A stretch of DNA of 64,000 bases from positions 92,141 to 156,140 of the forward strand of contig SVPP01000003.1 in NCBI GenBank assembly GCA_015065765.1, in the 5' to 3' direction. A program made the translations under genes and the position numbers. This stretch comes from Oscillospiraceae bacterium (GTDB lineage Bacteria; Bacillota; Clostridia; Oscillospirales; Acutalibacteraceae). The notes under the pieces are model-generated. The model saw only the letters and a list, made by a program, of their open reading frames with translations. It had not been told where the DNA came from and made no database searches. Positions 16,415-24,068 of the stretch are shown here, one piece after another (positions within the stretch are counted from its first letter, which is position 1; every line of letters begins with the position of its first letter).

Positions 16415-17512
16415 CTATCTTGCTACGCGGGCACCTTTGCCGCCGATAATATTTTCAACTTCTTTAAGAGAAGCTGTTGATGTGTCGCCCGGTGTTGTCA
16501 TTGCGATTGCGCCGTGTGCTACACCGTAGTTTACTGCTGTCTGTGCATCGTCATAAGTCATAAGTCCGTAGATAAGACCTGATGCAAATGAGTCGCCGCC
16601 GCCAACTCTGTCATAAATTTCAAGACCGGGGAGACTGAGGCCATTGTAAACCTTGCCGTCAGCGTAAACCATCGCACTCCAATCATTGACTGTTGCAGTT
16701 TTAACTGTACGAAGTGTTGTTGCGATAACCTTGAAGTTGGGATACGCTTTGCATACTTCTCCCAGCATTTTTACATAGCCGTCAAGGTTAAGTTCCTTGA
16801 GATTTTCATCGTTGCCTTCAATTTCAAAACCGAGACAAGCTGTGAAATCTTCTTCGTTACCGATCATAACATCGATATATTTTGCGATTTCCTTGTTGAC
16901 TTCCTGTGCTTTTTCTTTTCCGCCGATATCCTTCCAAAGAGAGGGACGATAGTTTAAGTCATAGGAAACGATAGTACCATATTTCTTAGCGGCTTTAACA
17001 GCTTCGATAACAACCTCGGCAGTTGATTCTGAAAGGGCTGCGAAAATACCGCCTGTGTGAAGCCAGCGAACACCGAGAGTTCCGAAAATATATTCCCAGT
17101 CAATGTCGCCTTTTTTGAGCTGAGATGCTGCAGTGTTGCCTCTGTCGGAAACACCTACTGCACCGCGGATGCCAAAGCCTCTTTCTGTAAAGTTAAGTCC
17201 GTTACGGACTTTTCTTCCGATACCGTCATAGGGAACCCATTTGATGAATGATGTGTCAACACCGCCCTGAAGAATAAAATCCTCAGCAAGTCTGCCGATT
17301 TCGTTGTCAGCGAAAGCAGTTACAACGCCTGTTTTCATGCCGAAACATCTTCTAAGACCACGTGCTACATTGTATTCTCCGCCGCCTTCCCATACACGGA
17401 AGGAGCGGGCATTTTTGACTCTCATGTCACCGGGATCAAGTCTGAGCATAACTTCGCCCAATGCTATCATATCAAAAGCGCAATCTTTTTTATCTCTTAA
17501 TTTAAGTAACAT
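16415..17512 (-). CDS. PfkB-family sugar kinase, 2-keto-3-deoxygluconate kinase-like
   Basis: A 365-residue ribokinase-fold kinase. It starts with FDMIALGEVMLRLDPGD, typical of KDG kinases, has the substrate-lid GGGEYNVARGL near residue 43, and the PfkB signature 2 as DRVGGGDSFASG near residue 307, where the usual GAGD is GGGD but the catalytic Asp is kept. It would phosphorylate a keto-sugar acid such as KDG with ATP; no KDPG aldolase is nearby, so the substrate is uncertain. Start chosen from GGAGG eight bases before ATG 17512, overlapping the end of the upstream gene. Confidence 0.8.
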   Translation of the reverse strand: MLLKLRDKKDCAFDMIALGEVMLRLDPGDMRVKNARSFRVWEGGGEYNVARGLRRCFGMKTGVVTAFADNEIGRLAEDFILQGGVDTSFIKWVPYDGIGRKVRNGLNFTERGFGIRGAVGVSDRGNTAASQLKKGDIDWEYIFGTLGVRWLHTGGIFAALSESTAEVVIEAVKAAKKYGTIVSYDLNYRPSLWKDIGGKEKAQEVNKEIAKYIDVMIGNEEDFTACLGFEIEGNDENLKELNLDGYVKMLGEVCKAYPNFKVIATTLRTVKTATVNDWSAMVYADGKVYNGLSLPGLEIYDRVGGGDSFASGLIYGLMTYDDAQTAVNYGVAHGAIAMTTPGDTSTASLKEVENIIGGKGARVAR

Positions 17513-17527
17513 AATTGATTACCTCCA

Positions 17528-18391
17528 TCAGATTTGTGAAAGAATTTTATGCAATGCGTCTGATGCTGCGTCAAAGGATGCCGTCTGTGAGGGGTACGTG
17601 AAGTCGTCCTTGAGCTGGTCGGCAGTGCCGCCTTCGCCTTCAAGCGCTGCAAGACCTTCAAATACTGTAAGATGCGGTTCAAGAGTGAGAATTCTTTTCC
17701 CCTCTTTTTTCTTGAAGCGTCTGAGAAGTTCAAGAAGCTGTCCGTCGCCTTTGCCTGCAGGAACAACTTTGCCTGTTTCAAAAACGCAATCCTTGATGTG
17801 CATATATTCAATATATTCTTCAAGCTTTTCATAAGCGGGGAGTATTTCTACTCCGCACTGAATAAAGTTTGCAGGATCGAAAACAGCCTTTATCTTACCT
17901 TTAAAGGTTTTGTAAATATCAAGGCAATATTCATCAGTGTCACCGTAAATATCTTTTTCATTTTCATGACAGCACCAGATGCCTGATCTGAGAGAGTAAT
18001 CTGCAAATTTTTCAAGTCTTTCAAAAACCTCGTCACGATATTCTTCATGAGTCTGGTTTTCGTTAAAGAAGAAACTGAACATACGGATTTTGTCAGTGCC
18101 GAGAATACATGCGTTTTCAACATTTCTCTTAAAAAGCTCAAAGTGAGGAGCAAAATCGTCAGCGATGTTGATTTTTCCGAAGGGTGAGCCGATAGCGGAA
18201 ACTCCGATGCCGTTATCGTCAAGGATTTTTCTCAGTTCCTTGCACTGTTCTTCTGTGTATTCGGAAATGTTGCCGTAGTCAAGACCTCGGGGTTCTGTGT
18301 GAGTAAGTCCGTTTCTTTTGAGAGCGGCAATCTGTTCAAGAATACCGCCACCTGCTTCGTCAGAAAAAGCAGAAAGTATAAATTCAGCCAT
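17528..18391 (-). CDS. Sugar phosphate isomerase/epimerase (xylose isomerase-like TIM barrel)
   Basis: A 287-residue AP-endonuclease-2/xylose-isomerase-like TIM barrel. It opens with ILSAFSDEAGG and has metal-ligand candidates in the CCHENEKDIYG, VFDPANFIQCG, MHIKD and LTLEPHL segments, the usual Glu/Asp/His arrangement of these isomerases. The family interconverts keto and aldo sugars or epimerises them with a divalent metal. This is one of two such barrels in the operon, next to a sugar kinase and a PHP protein. AAGAGG precedes the start. Exact substrate unknown. Confidence 0.8.
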   Translation of the reverse strand: MAEFILSAFSDEAGGGILEQIAALKRNGLTHTEPRGLDYGNISEYTEEQCKELRKILDDNGIGVSAIGSPFGKINIADDFAPHFELFKRNVENACILGTDKIRMFSFFFNENQTHEEYRDEVFERLEKFADYSLRSGIWCCHENEKDIYGDTDEYCLDIYKTFKGKIKAVFDPANFIQCGVEILPAYEKLEEYIEYMHIKDCVFETGKVVPAGKGDGQLLELLRRFKKKEGKRILTLEPHLTVFEGLAALEGEGGTADQLKDDFTYPSQTASFDAASDALHKILSQI

Positions 18392-18403
18392 ATTTTTTAC
18401 CTC

Positions 18404-19774
18404 TTAAAATGCAAAGTATTTTTTGAGAAGTTTTTCGCACCTGCCATGAAGGAATTCTAAAGTTTCCTTACTTCCTTCTTCACCGCATGCATACGCTTTC
18501 ATCGCACGACCCTCTTCAAAACAGAGGTCATCATGAATGGGGAAATAGTTCTGCATAAGGAATGTTGCGTATTTAACAAGTCTTAAGTCACCAACGATTC
18601 TGTATTCGGTACTGATTGTGTCAACTGCAACGCTGTAGAAATCTTTGATAGATGAGATAAGGTCTTTTCTTTCGTTCCTTCTTGAGAAAACAATTGTCTT
18701 GCAGGGGAAACGGTCCATGTCAACTGAGTTGTGGCAGTCGGTTGAGCCCACAATTGGATATTTTCTGCCTTTTGCAAGGTCCTCGTAATATCTGATTGTC
18801 TGGAAACCGTTGTGCTCAAAATAGTTTTCGCCGCCGAGAACCTCAAAAGCGTCAAATGGCTGAGTTTCCATCATGTAGTCAAGAAATGTTTCTGGAACCT
18901 GCTGAACATTTGAAAGCCAATAAGGATGGCAGAAAATGCCGAGACCGTTTGCTTTTCTTATTTCATCAAAAATAAATTTGCATGCTGTGTAAGCATATCT
19001 TTCGATGCCTTCGGGAATATCAGCCTGAGCTGCCATTCTGTCAAGCATTTCGTTCATCTCACGTATTGATTTCACTGGGGGACATTCGCCGTAAAGTGAG
19101 CGGAGCTTTTTATCGTCTCCCACTTCATTAATATGTTTGTATTCAAACATAGCGTTGATGCTGTATTCACCGCCGAAGTTTACGATATGAATATCGTTGA
19201 TGTGGTCCTCGTCAGCCTTTGCAAGATGTACCTCTTCACCCGGAACAAGGTTCAGGTCAATAGGAACATCTTTGTAGAATTCTTTGACGAGAAGAGAGGG
19301 ATAGTATCTTTCGTGGTCTGTGATTGCCATGAAGTCATAACCGATTTTACGGCAGTTTGCAACAGCGATTTCGGGAGCCTGCTTTCCGTCTGAATAGCAG
19401 GTGTGGAAGTGTAAATCGCCCATGAAAGGGTATCTTCCTGAAAGGTCGGGTGCTACGGCATAGACGCAGAGTTCAACAAACTCTTTGCCGTCAGGCTTGA
19501 TGAGACGGATATAGTACATCTGCTCTTTCGGGAAAGAAAATTTGAATCTGATACACTTGTCGTCATCAACCTTTACAAGCATTTTGTAAAGGTTTTTTCT
19601 GTTCTTGTAATTTCTGATTGCACCATCTTCAAGTCCGAGAATATGAAGTGTGTATTCTCTTTCTTCAAAGTGAGCGTGGCCGCCCAGAGGCTTTATCGTA
19701 ATGAGCGTTTCTTTTTTCTCCGAAACAACTTTCGGAAAAATATCATAATCAAGAAGCTCAGGCAAAATTTTCAT
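18404..19774 (-). CDS. PHP-domain metal-dependent phosphoesterase
   Basis: A 456-residue protein. The first ~110 residues are a beta-rich domain; the PHP domain follows with GDLHFHTCYSDGKQ (HxH metal motif near 122), AITDHERYYP near 152, a FCHPYWL segment near 293 and STDCHN near 348. PHP proteins use a trinuclear metal site to cleave phosphoesters. It is longer than a bare PHP domain and has a family-specific N-terminal domain I cannot name. Twelve bases separate it from genes on both sides of the operon; AAGGTGA lies before the start. The neighbouring isomerases and kinase suggest a sugar-phosphate substrate, by inference only. Confidence 0.75.
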   Translation of the reverse strand: MKILPELLDYDIFPKVVSEKKETLITIKPLGGHAHFEEREYTLHILGLEDGAIRNYKNRKNLYKMLVKVDDDKCIRFKFSFPKEQMYYIRLIKPDGKEFVELCVYAVAPDLSGRYPFMGDLHFHTCYSDGKQAPEIAVANCRKIGYDFMAITDHERYYPSLLVKEFYKDVPIDLNLVPGEEVHLAKADEDHINDIHIVNFGGEYSINAMFEYKHINEVGDDKKLRSLYGECPPVKSIREMNEMLDRMAAQADIPEGIERYAYTACKFIFDEIRKANGLGIFCHPYWLSNVQQVPETFLDYMMETQPFDAFEVLGGENYFEHNGFQTIRYYEDLAKGRKYPIVGSTDCHNSVDMDRFPCKTIVFSRRNERKDLISSIKDFYSVAVDTISTEYRIVGDLRLVKYATFLMQNYFPIHDDLCFEEGRAMKAYACGEEGSKETLEFLHGRCEKLLKKYFAF

Positions 19775-19786
19775 AATACTGTCACC

Positions 19787-20704
19787 TTATTTCCACTCAA
19801 GCATATTCTGAGGATAAATTCCTGCATCTTTCATTTCTTTGATTGATTTCACAACAAGAGGTCTGTCCTCTTTGTAAGTGACGCCGAACCATTTGTCGCT
19901 TGTTGTAAGAACGTCAACTGTGCATTCGCCGTCCTCGAGCATATCTGAAACTACAAAGGGGAGGAAGAATTCTGCTTTCATGGGATTAGATTCCACTGTT
20001 TTGAAGAATTCTTCGAATCTGCCCCAGAGTTTATCCAGCATCTGTGGGGGGAAGCACCAGCAGTTCATTGAAACGATTGCGTTTTCATCAAGCTCAACCG
20101 GCTCATCAAAATCTTCATAGTAAACTTTTTCACCACGGCGGATGATTTTTGTTCTTTCAGTGATTTCTGTAAGTTTTCCGTTTTCGTCAGCAACACATAC
20201 ACCACGGGATACATGACCGTTTTCGGTGAGAGTGTTTTTAAGTTCAAAACCAACCATGCTGAACGGAAGAATTTCTTTATCAAGGTCAGTTCTTTCAATC
20301 CAATCGGCAGCTTCTTTAAATGCCTGAGGACCGTAGTAGTCATCTGAGTTGATAACCGCGAAAGGCTCTTTCACAGTGCCGAGGCAGGAGAGAATTGCGT
20401 GAGCAGTACCCCAGGGCTTTACTCTTCCTTCGGGAACTGTGTATCCGACAGGGATGTTGTTTATATCCTGAAAAACATATTCGGTTTTTACTTTGTTTTC
20501 AATTCTGTTTCCGATTGCATTACGGAAAGCCTCTTCATCTTGTTTTTTGATAATGAAAACAACTTTATTGAAGCCTGCTCTTACAGCATCGTAAATAGAA
20601 TAGTCAATGATAAGGGAACCTTCTTCCCCAATAGGATCAATCTGTTTTAAACTTCCGTATCTGCTGCCCATACCTGCAGCCATAATAACAAGAGTTTTAT
20701 CCAT
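19787..20704 (-). CDS. Sugar-1-phosphate nucleotidyltransferase-like protein
   Basis: A 305-residue GT-A fold nucleotidyltransferase. The signature LVIMAAGMGSRYGSLKQIDP at the N-terminus, followed by GEEGSLIIDYSIYDA, and VINSDDYYG near residue 108 for metal and nucleotide binding identify the fold. It would form an NDP-sugar from NTP and a sugar phosphate, or act as a related transferase. The start MDKTLV at 20704 has AAAGGA nine bases upstream; a longer start at 20722 would place that site inside the gene. It is part of the sugar operon; which sugar is activated is unknown. Confidence 0.8.
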   Translation of the reverse strand: MDKTLVIMAAGMGSRYGSLKQIDPIGEEGSLIIDYSIYDAVRAGFNKVVFIIKKQDEEAFRNAIGNRIENKVKTEYVFQDINNIPVGYTVPEGRVKPWGTAHAILSCLGTVKEPFAVINSDDYYGPQAFKEAADWIERTDLDKEILPFSMVGFELKNTLTENGHVSRGVCVADENGKLTEITERTKIIRRGEKVYYEDFDEPVELDENAIVSMNCWCFPPQMLDKLWGRFEEFFKTVESNPMKAEFFLPFVVSDMLEDGECTVDVLTTSDKWFGVTYKEDRPLVVKSIKEMKDAGIYPQNMLEWK

Positions 20705-20741
20705 TGTAAAAAATCCTTTCAAAAATTATTTTCTGAATTTA

Positions 20742-21902
20742 TCAATATGTAGAACTCATGTCTTCTTTGGTTTTTTCAACTACATTTGTTTTTGCTTTTG
20801 ATGTTTTAATTCTCTTTTCAAGCTCTGCGTAATAAAGGTTCTCATCGATGGGAAGCTCGATTGTTTTGTCAAGCCATGATGAAAGGAATGCAGCGTTTGA
20901 AATTGTAAGACCGTTGATGCCTTCTTCACCCTTGGCAATAAGCTCTTCACCGCGGAGAATATGGCCTGCAAATGCATTCATGATGCCTGAATGCTGATTG
21001 TTTTCACCTTCAAGCTCAACGTCAACCCATTCTCCGTCAACTTTTTCAAATCCGTTTTCAGAGTTGTTGATAATGTCTGAGGTTGCATTTTCGAGAACAT
21101 ACATACGGAGTTTATTGTCCTCGCAGATAAGCTTTGCTCTGTCGAGAGTAATTTCAAGTCTGTTTGTACCGGGACAGTCGCCTGTCGTTGTAATGAACAC
21201 GCCTGATGCTCCGTTAGGATATTCAGCATAAATCATAACATCGTCTTCAACTTCTATATCGTGCCACTGACCTACACGGCAGACAGCTCTGATTTTGTTA
21301 GGCATGCCGCAAATCCACTGCCACAGGTCAAGGTTGTGAGGACACTGATTGAGAAGAACGCCGCCGCCTTCGCCTGACCATGTTGCACGCCATCCGCCTG
21401 AGTTGTAGTAAGCCTGAGTTCTGAACCAGTCTGTGATAATCCAGTTGACTCTTTTAAGCTGACCGTATTCACCGCTCTTTACGATTTCTCTTGCTTTGCG
21501 GTACATGGGGTTGGTTCTCTGATTGTACATGATTCCGAAAGTCTTGTCGCTCTTTGCGGCAACTTCATTCATTTCGCGAACCTGCTTTGTATAAACGCCT
21601 GCAGGCTTTTCTGTCATGACATGCAAGTCTTTTTCAAGAGCCTTGATTGCCATAGGCGGATGGTCATAGTGGGGAACAGCAATAAGGATTGCATCACAAA
21701 GACCACTGTCGAGCATTTCGTCATAAGTCTCAAATCTTGCTATTTCAGGGAATTCTTTTTCAGCCCATGCAAGTCTGTCCGGTTTGATATCGCAAACGGC
21801 TGTAATTTCAACCTCAGGCATTTTTCCTTCCTTGTAGTTTCTCAGGTGTGAGGAGCCCATGTTGCCGATGCCCACAATACCTACTCTGATTTTATCTGAC
21901 AT
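20742..21902 (-). CDS. Gfo/Idh/MocA family NAD(P)-dependent oxidoreductase
   Basis: A 386-residue dehydrogenase. The Rossmann motif GIVGIGNMGSSHLRNY starts at residue 8, the catalytic-lysine motif TEKPAGVYTKQ lies near 96, and the conserved GVLLNQCPHNLDLWQW segment near 180 carries the active-site His. These enzymes oxidise or reduce sugars and inositols, often as the first step of catabolism or as part of glycoside opening. It follows the first isomerase of the operon by 28 bases; GAAAGGAAG precedes the ATG. The C-terminus ends in a Lys/Thr-rich tail. Confidence 0.9.
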   Translation of the reverse strand: MSDKIRVGIVGIGNMGSSHLRNYKEGKMPEVEITAVCDIKPDRLAWAEKEFPEIARFETYDEMLDSGLCDAILIAVPHYDHPPMAIKALEKDLHVMTEKPAGVYTKQVREMNEVAAKSDKTFGIMYNQRTNPMYRKAREIVKSGEYGQLKRVNWIITDWFRTQAYYNSGGWRATWSGEGGGVLLNQCPHNLDLWQWICGMPNKIRAVCRVGQWHDIEVEDDVMIYAEYPNGASGVFITTTGDCPGTNRLEITLDRAKLICEDNKLRMYVLENATSDIINNSENGFEKVDGEWVDVELEGENNQHSGIMNAFAGHILRGEELIAKGEEGINGLTISNAAFLSSWLDKTIELPIDENLYYAELEKRIKTSKAKTNVVEKTKEDMSSTY

Positions 21903-21930
21903 AAGTAAAACTTCCTTTCAGTTTTTATTT

Positions 21931-22716
21931 TTAGTTTTCCTCTGCAACGTTTAACATATATTTATAACTGTCTTTGCATGACTGCATTGCACTGACTTCC
22001 CAGTCAATATCATGCTCATAAACCGCGTAAGGAACGCCCATTTCCTTCAGCTTCCTGTAGCAGGCAGGAATATCTACCTCGCCTTTGCCGAGTTCAGTGA
22101 ACTTAAAGCCTCTTTCTGTATCTGCCTTTATATAATCCTTGAAGTGGCATACCTTAACTCTGCCTTTGAGCTTTTCAAGGAATTCCACAGGGTTTTCTCC
22201 GCCTATCTGAATCCACGCTGTGTCGGGGATGAACCAGAAGTAATCGGGATTTGTTTCTTCAAGGAGAACCTGCATGATTGTTCTGCCGTCCTCGAGGACT
22301 GTCTTGAATTCAAAATCGTGGTTGTGATAAGCGAAGGTCATTCCCTGCTCTTTACACATTTTGCCTATTTTTTCAGCGTCCTTGATGAACTGTCTGACAG
22401 ATGCAAGATCTTTTCTGTAATCATCGCCCATTGCACCGAGACCTAACTGGTCACAGGCAATCATTTTGTGTTCATCGATTACAGTTTGTGTTTCTGCTTT
22501 CATTCTGTCAAAATTCGTATGAGTTACGCAAACATCCATGCTGTGCTTTTCAACAATGCTTTTGACCTCGCTCTGAGGAATAGGACCTATTGCTGAAATC
22601 TGAACCACGCTTACGCCTTCATTCTTCAGCTCTGCAAGTGTTTTGTCAAAATCTTCTGCGTTCTGTATAGAATCGCGAAGAGTGAAAAGCTGAATGCCAA
22701 GCTTGACTTCTGCCAT
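21931..22716 (-). CDS. Sugar phosphate isomerase/epimerase (TIM barrel), first gene of operon
   Basis: A 261-residue xylose-isomerase-like barrel starting KLGIQLFTLRDSIQNAEDF, typical of the IolE/hydroxypyruvate isomerase group. Metal-ligand segments are AYHNHDFEFK (near 130), PDTAWIQIGG, CHFKDYIK and VYEHDIDWEV. It begins the seven-gene operon from the promoter at 22756-22784 and has a perfect AAGGAGG ribosome binding site. Pairing with a Gfo/Idh/MocA dehydrogenase recalls inositol or 3-keto-sugar pathways, but no diagnostic inositol gene (IolB, IolC, IolD) is here. Confidence 0.85.
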   Translation of the reverse strand: MAEVKLGIQLFTLRDSIQNAEDFDKTLAELKNEGVSVVQISAIGPIPQSEVKSIVEKHSMDVCVTHTNFDRMKAETQTVIDEHKMIACDQLGLGAMGDDYRKDLASVRQFIKDAEKIGKMCKEQGMTFAYHNHDFEFKTVLEDGRTIMQVLLEETNPDYFWFIPDTAWIQIGGENPVEFLEKLKGRVKVCHFKDYIKADTERGFKFTELGKGEVDIPACYRKLKEMGVPYAVYEHDIDWEVSAMQSCKDSYKYMLNVAEEN

Positions 22717-22755
22717 GTTTATACCTCCTTAAGGTACCTATAAATATACACATTA

Positions 22756-22784
22756 ATTATACTTTAATTATTTATAAATTACAA
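22756..22784 (-). promoter_or_regulatory. Promoter of the seven-gene carbohydrate operon
   Basis: On the minus strand TTGTAA (22779-22784), 17-bp spacer, TATAAT (22756-22761), 39 bases before the first start codon. The surrounding sequence is very AT-rich and I see no clear operator. Confidence 0.65.
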
Positions 22785-22794
22785 TACTATACAG

Positions 22795-22830
22795 CAAAAA
22801 AACAGCACCTTTTTCTAAAAAAAGATGCCG
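22795..22830 (-). terminator. Terminator of the secreted phosphodiesterase gene
   Basis: On the minus strand CGGCATCTTTTT and AAAAAGGTGCTG pair (one G-U) around a TTAG loop and are followed by a run of seven T. It separates the 22848 gene from the operon downstream. Confidence 0.75.
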
Positions 22831-22847
22831 TTTTTCTATCGGAAAAT

Positions 22848-23795
22848 TTATTTATTAGTAACGATGAAAGTCATTCTTTCCTGAATTGATTCGTCTCCGT
22901 GACCTGTGCCGAAGCCGCCGTGGTCAGAAGTTATAATGATAAGCCAATCTTCAGTTGAATATGTGTCTCTTTCTTCAATTGCGTTCAGTGTTCTGTATGC
23001 AAGAACATCGTTGATTCTGAAGCCTACCTGATAGATGGGATTGTTTGTTGAAAAACCGAATGCGTGACCTGCATGGTCTGTACCCTCGTAAATTGCAAAA
23101 ATGAAATCTGAACAGTCATCTTCCTGCAAATTTTTTATAACTGTGTTTGCAGAATTTGTGTCTGAAATACAAAGATTGAAGGAAACATCAAGACTGTTTT
23201 CTTCACAATATGCTTTTTCAAGATTATAAGTTGCGTTGTCGGTAGAGAAGTGACCGTTCCATGATGTTACAAATGATGCGGAATCAATTACTTTCTCTTC
23301 AGTAAGAGAAGTGAGAAGAGTTTTGTATTCCATGGATTTTGTAATGCCGTTACCTGTGATACCTGTTTTGTCTGCCCATTCACCGGTGAGAATTGAACAC
23401 CAACCTGGAGCAGTTGAAGTGTCCTGAGTATTGATTTCGGGATAGTTTACACCGCCACAGTAAACGAGGTTCAGAGATGCACCGTTATCAAGCATCTTTC
23501 TGATGCCGCTGTCCTTGCCTTGCGCCAGCGTCAGAGCATCTGCACGGCAGCCGTCATAGCCGATAACGATTGCTTTTTTCTCTGTTTTTCCCTCAGCGAG
23601 AGGAGAGGAAAAATGCTCTTCGATTATGTCGTGAATTTCAATTTGTGCCATTGCAGTTTCCTGTGTGTTTTCGTATGCAATTGATGCAATAGTTTCCCTG
23701 TAAGCTTCCTCGGTATCTTTTTTGTCCCCGGTATATATGCCGAGCAAAGAGGGGATTATAAGTATTGCTGTGATGATTTTTGTAAATAATGTCAT
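22848..23795 (-). CDS. Secreted alkaline-phosphatase-superfamily phosphodiesterase/nucleotide pyrophosphatase-like protein
   Basis: A 315-residue protein with a hydrophobic N-terminal segment (TLFTKIITAILIIPSLLG) acting as signal peptide or anchor. The catalytic domain has VIGYDGCRAD (metal Asp), the nucleophile region TSTAPGWCSILTG, GTDHAGHAFGF and SDHGGFGTGHG, the metal-binding order of type I phosphodiesterases. It probably cleaves phosphodiesters outside the cell; substrate unknown. The start at 23795 (MTLF) has GAGGAGA upstream; an ATG at 23813 would place that site in the coding region. It has its own promoter and terminator. Confidence 0.83.
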   Translation of the reverse strand: MTLFTKIITAILIIPSLLGIYTGDKKDTEEAYRETIASIAYENTQETAMAQIEIHDIIEEHFSSPLAEGKTEKKAIVIGYDGCRADALTLAQGKDSGIRKMLDNGASLNLVYCGGVNYPEINTQDTSTAPGWCSILTGEWADKTGITGNGITKSMEYKTLLTSLTEEKVIDSASFVTSWNGHFSTDNATYNLEKAYCEENSLDVSFNLCISDTNSANTVIKNLQEDDCSDFIFAIYEGTDHAGHAFGFSTNNPIYQVGFRINDVLAYRTLNAIEERDTYSTEDWLIIITSDHGGFGTGHGDESIQERMTFIVTNK

Positions 23796-23827
23796 AAGTT
23801 TTTCTCCTCGCATAATATAGTATAACC

Positions 23828-23856
23828 ATTATATTTCAGATTCTCTTTTTCTTCAA
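23828..23856 (-). promoter_or_regulatory. Promoter of the secreted phosphodiesterase gene
   Basis: On the minus strand TTGAAG (23851-23856), 17-bp spacer, TATAAT (23828-23833), followed after 32 bases by the start codon. Confidence 0.7.
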
Positions 23857-23954
23857 TGAGCAATTTGACTATAAAAATGAAGATATTTTGTAAAAAATGT
23901 CAAAAACTAAAATGCTTTCTTTGACAAGTTTGTGGAAGATTAATTCTGCAAGTC

Positions 23955-23983
23955 TTGATTTGAAAAATTGCATGTGATATAAT
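23955..23983 (+). promoter_or_regulatory. Promoter of hppA
   Basis: TTGATT (23955-23960), 17-bp spacer, TATAAT (23978-23983) with TGA before it (extended -10). A leader of about 80 bases follows. Confidence 0.75.
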
Positions 23984-24016
23984 ATTGAAAATATAGTTAA
24001 ATTTTTAACGTTATTT

Positions 24017-24046
24017 GTTCGCGGATTTCTTCCGTGGGCGTTTTTT
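24017..24046 (+). promoter_or_regulatory. Intrinsic-terminator-like hairpin in the hppA leader
   Basis: GTTCGCGGA (24017-24025) and TCCGTGGGC (24031-24039) form nine pairs (three G-U) around TTTCT, then G and six T. It lies between promoter and ribosome binding site, so it may attenuate hppA. A smaller hairpin GTTAAATTTTTAAC precedes it. I recognise no known aptamer. Confidence 0.55.
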
Positions 24047-24068
24047 ATATTGAAAGGAGTAGATATTT

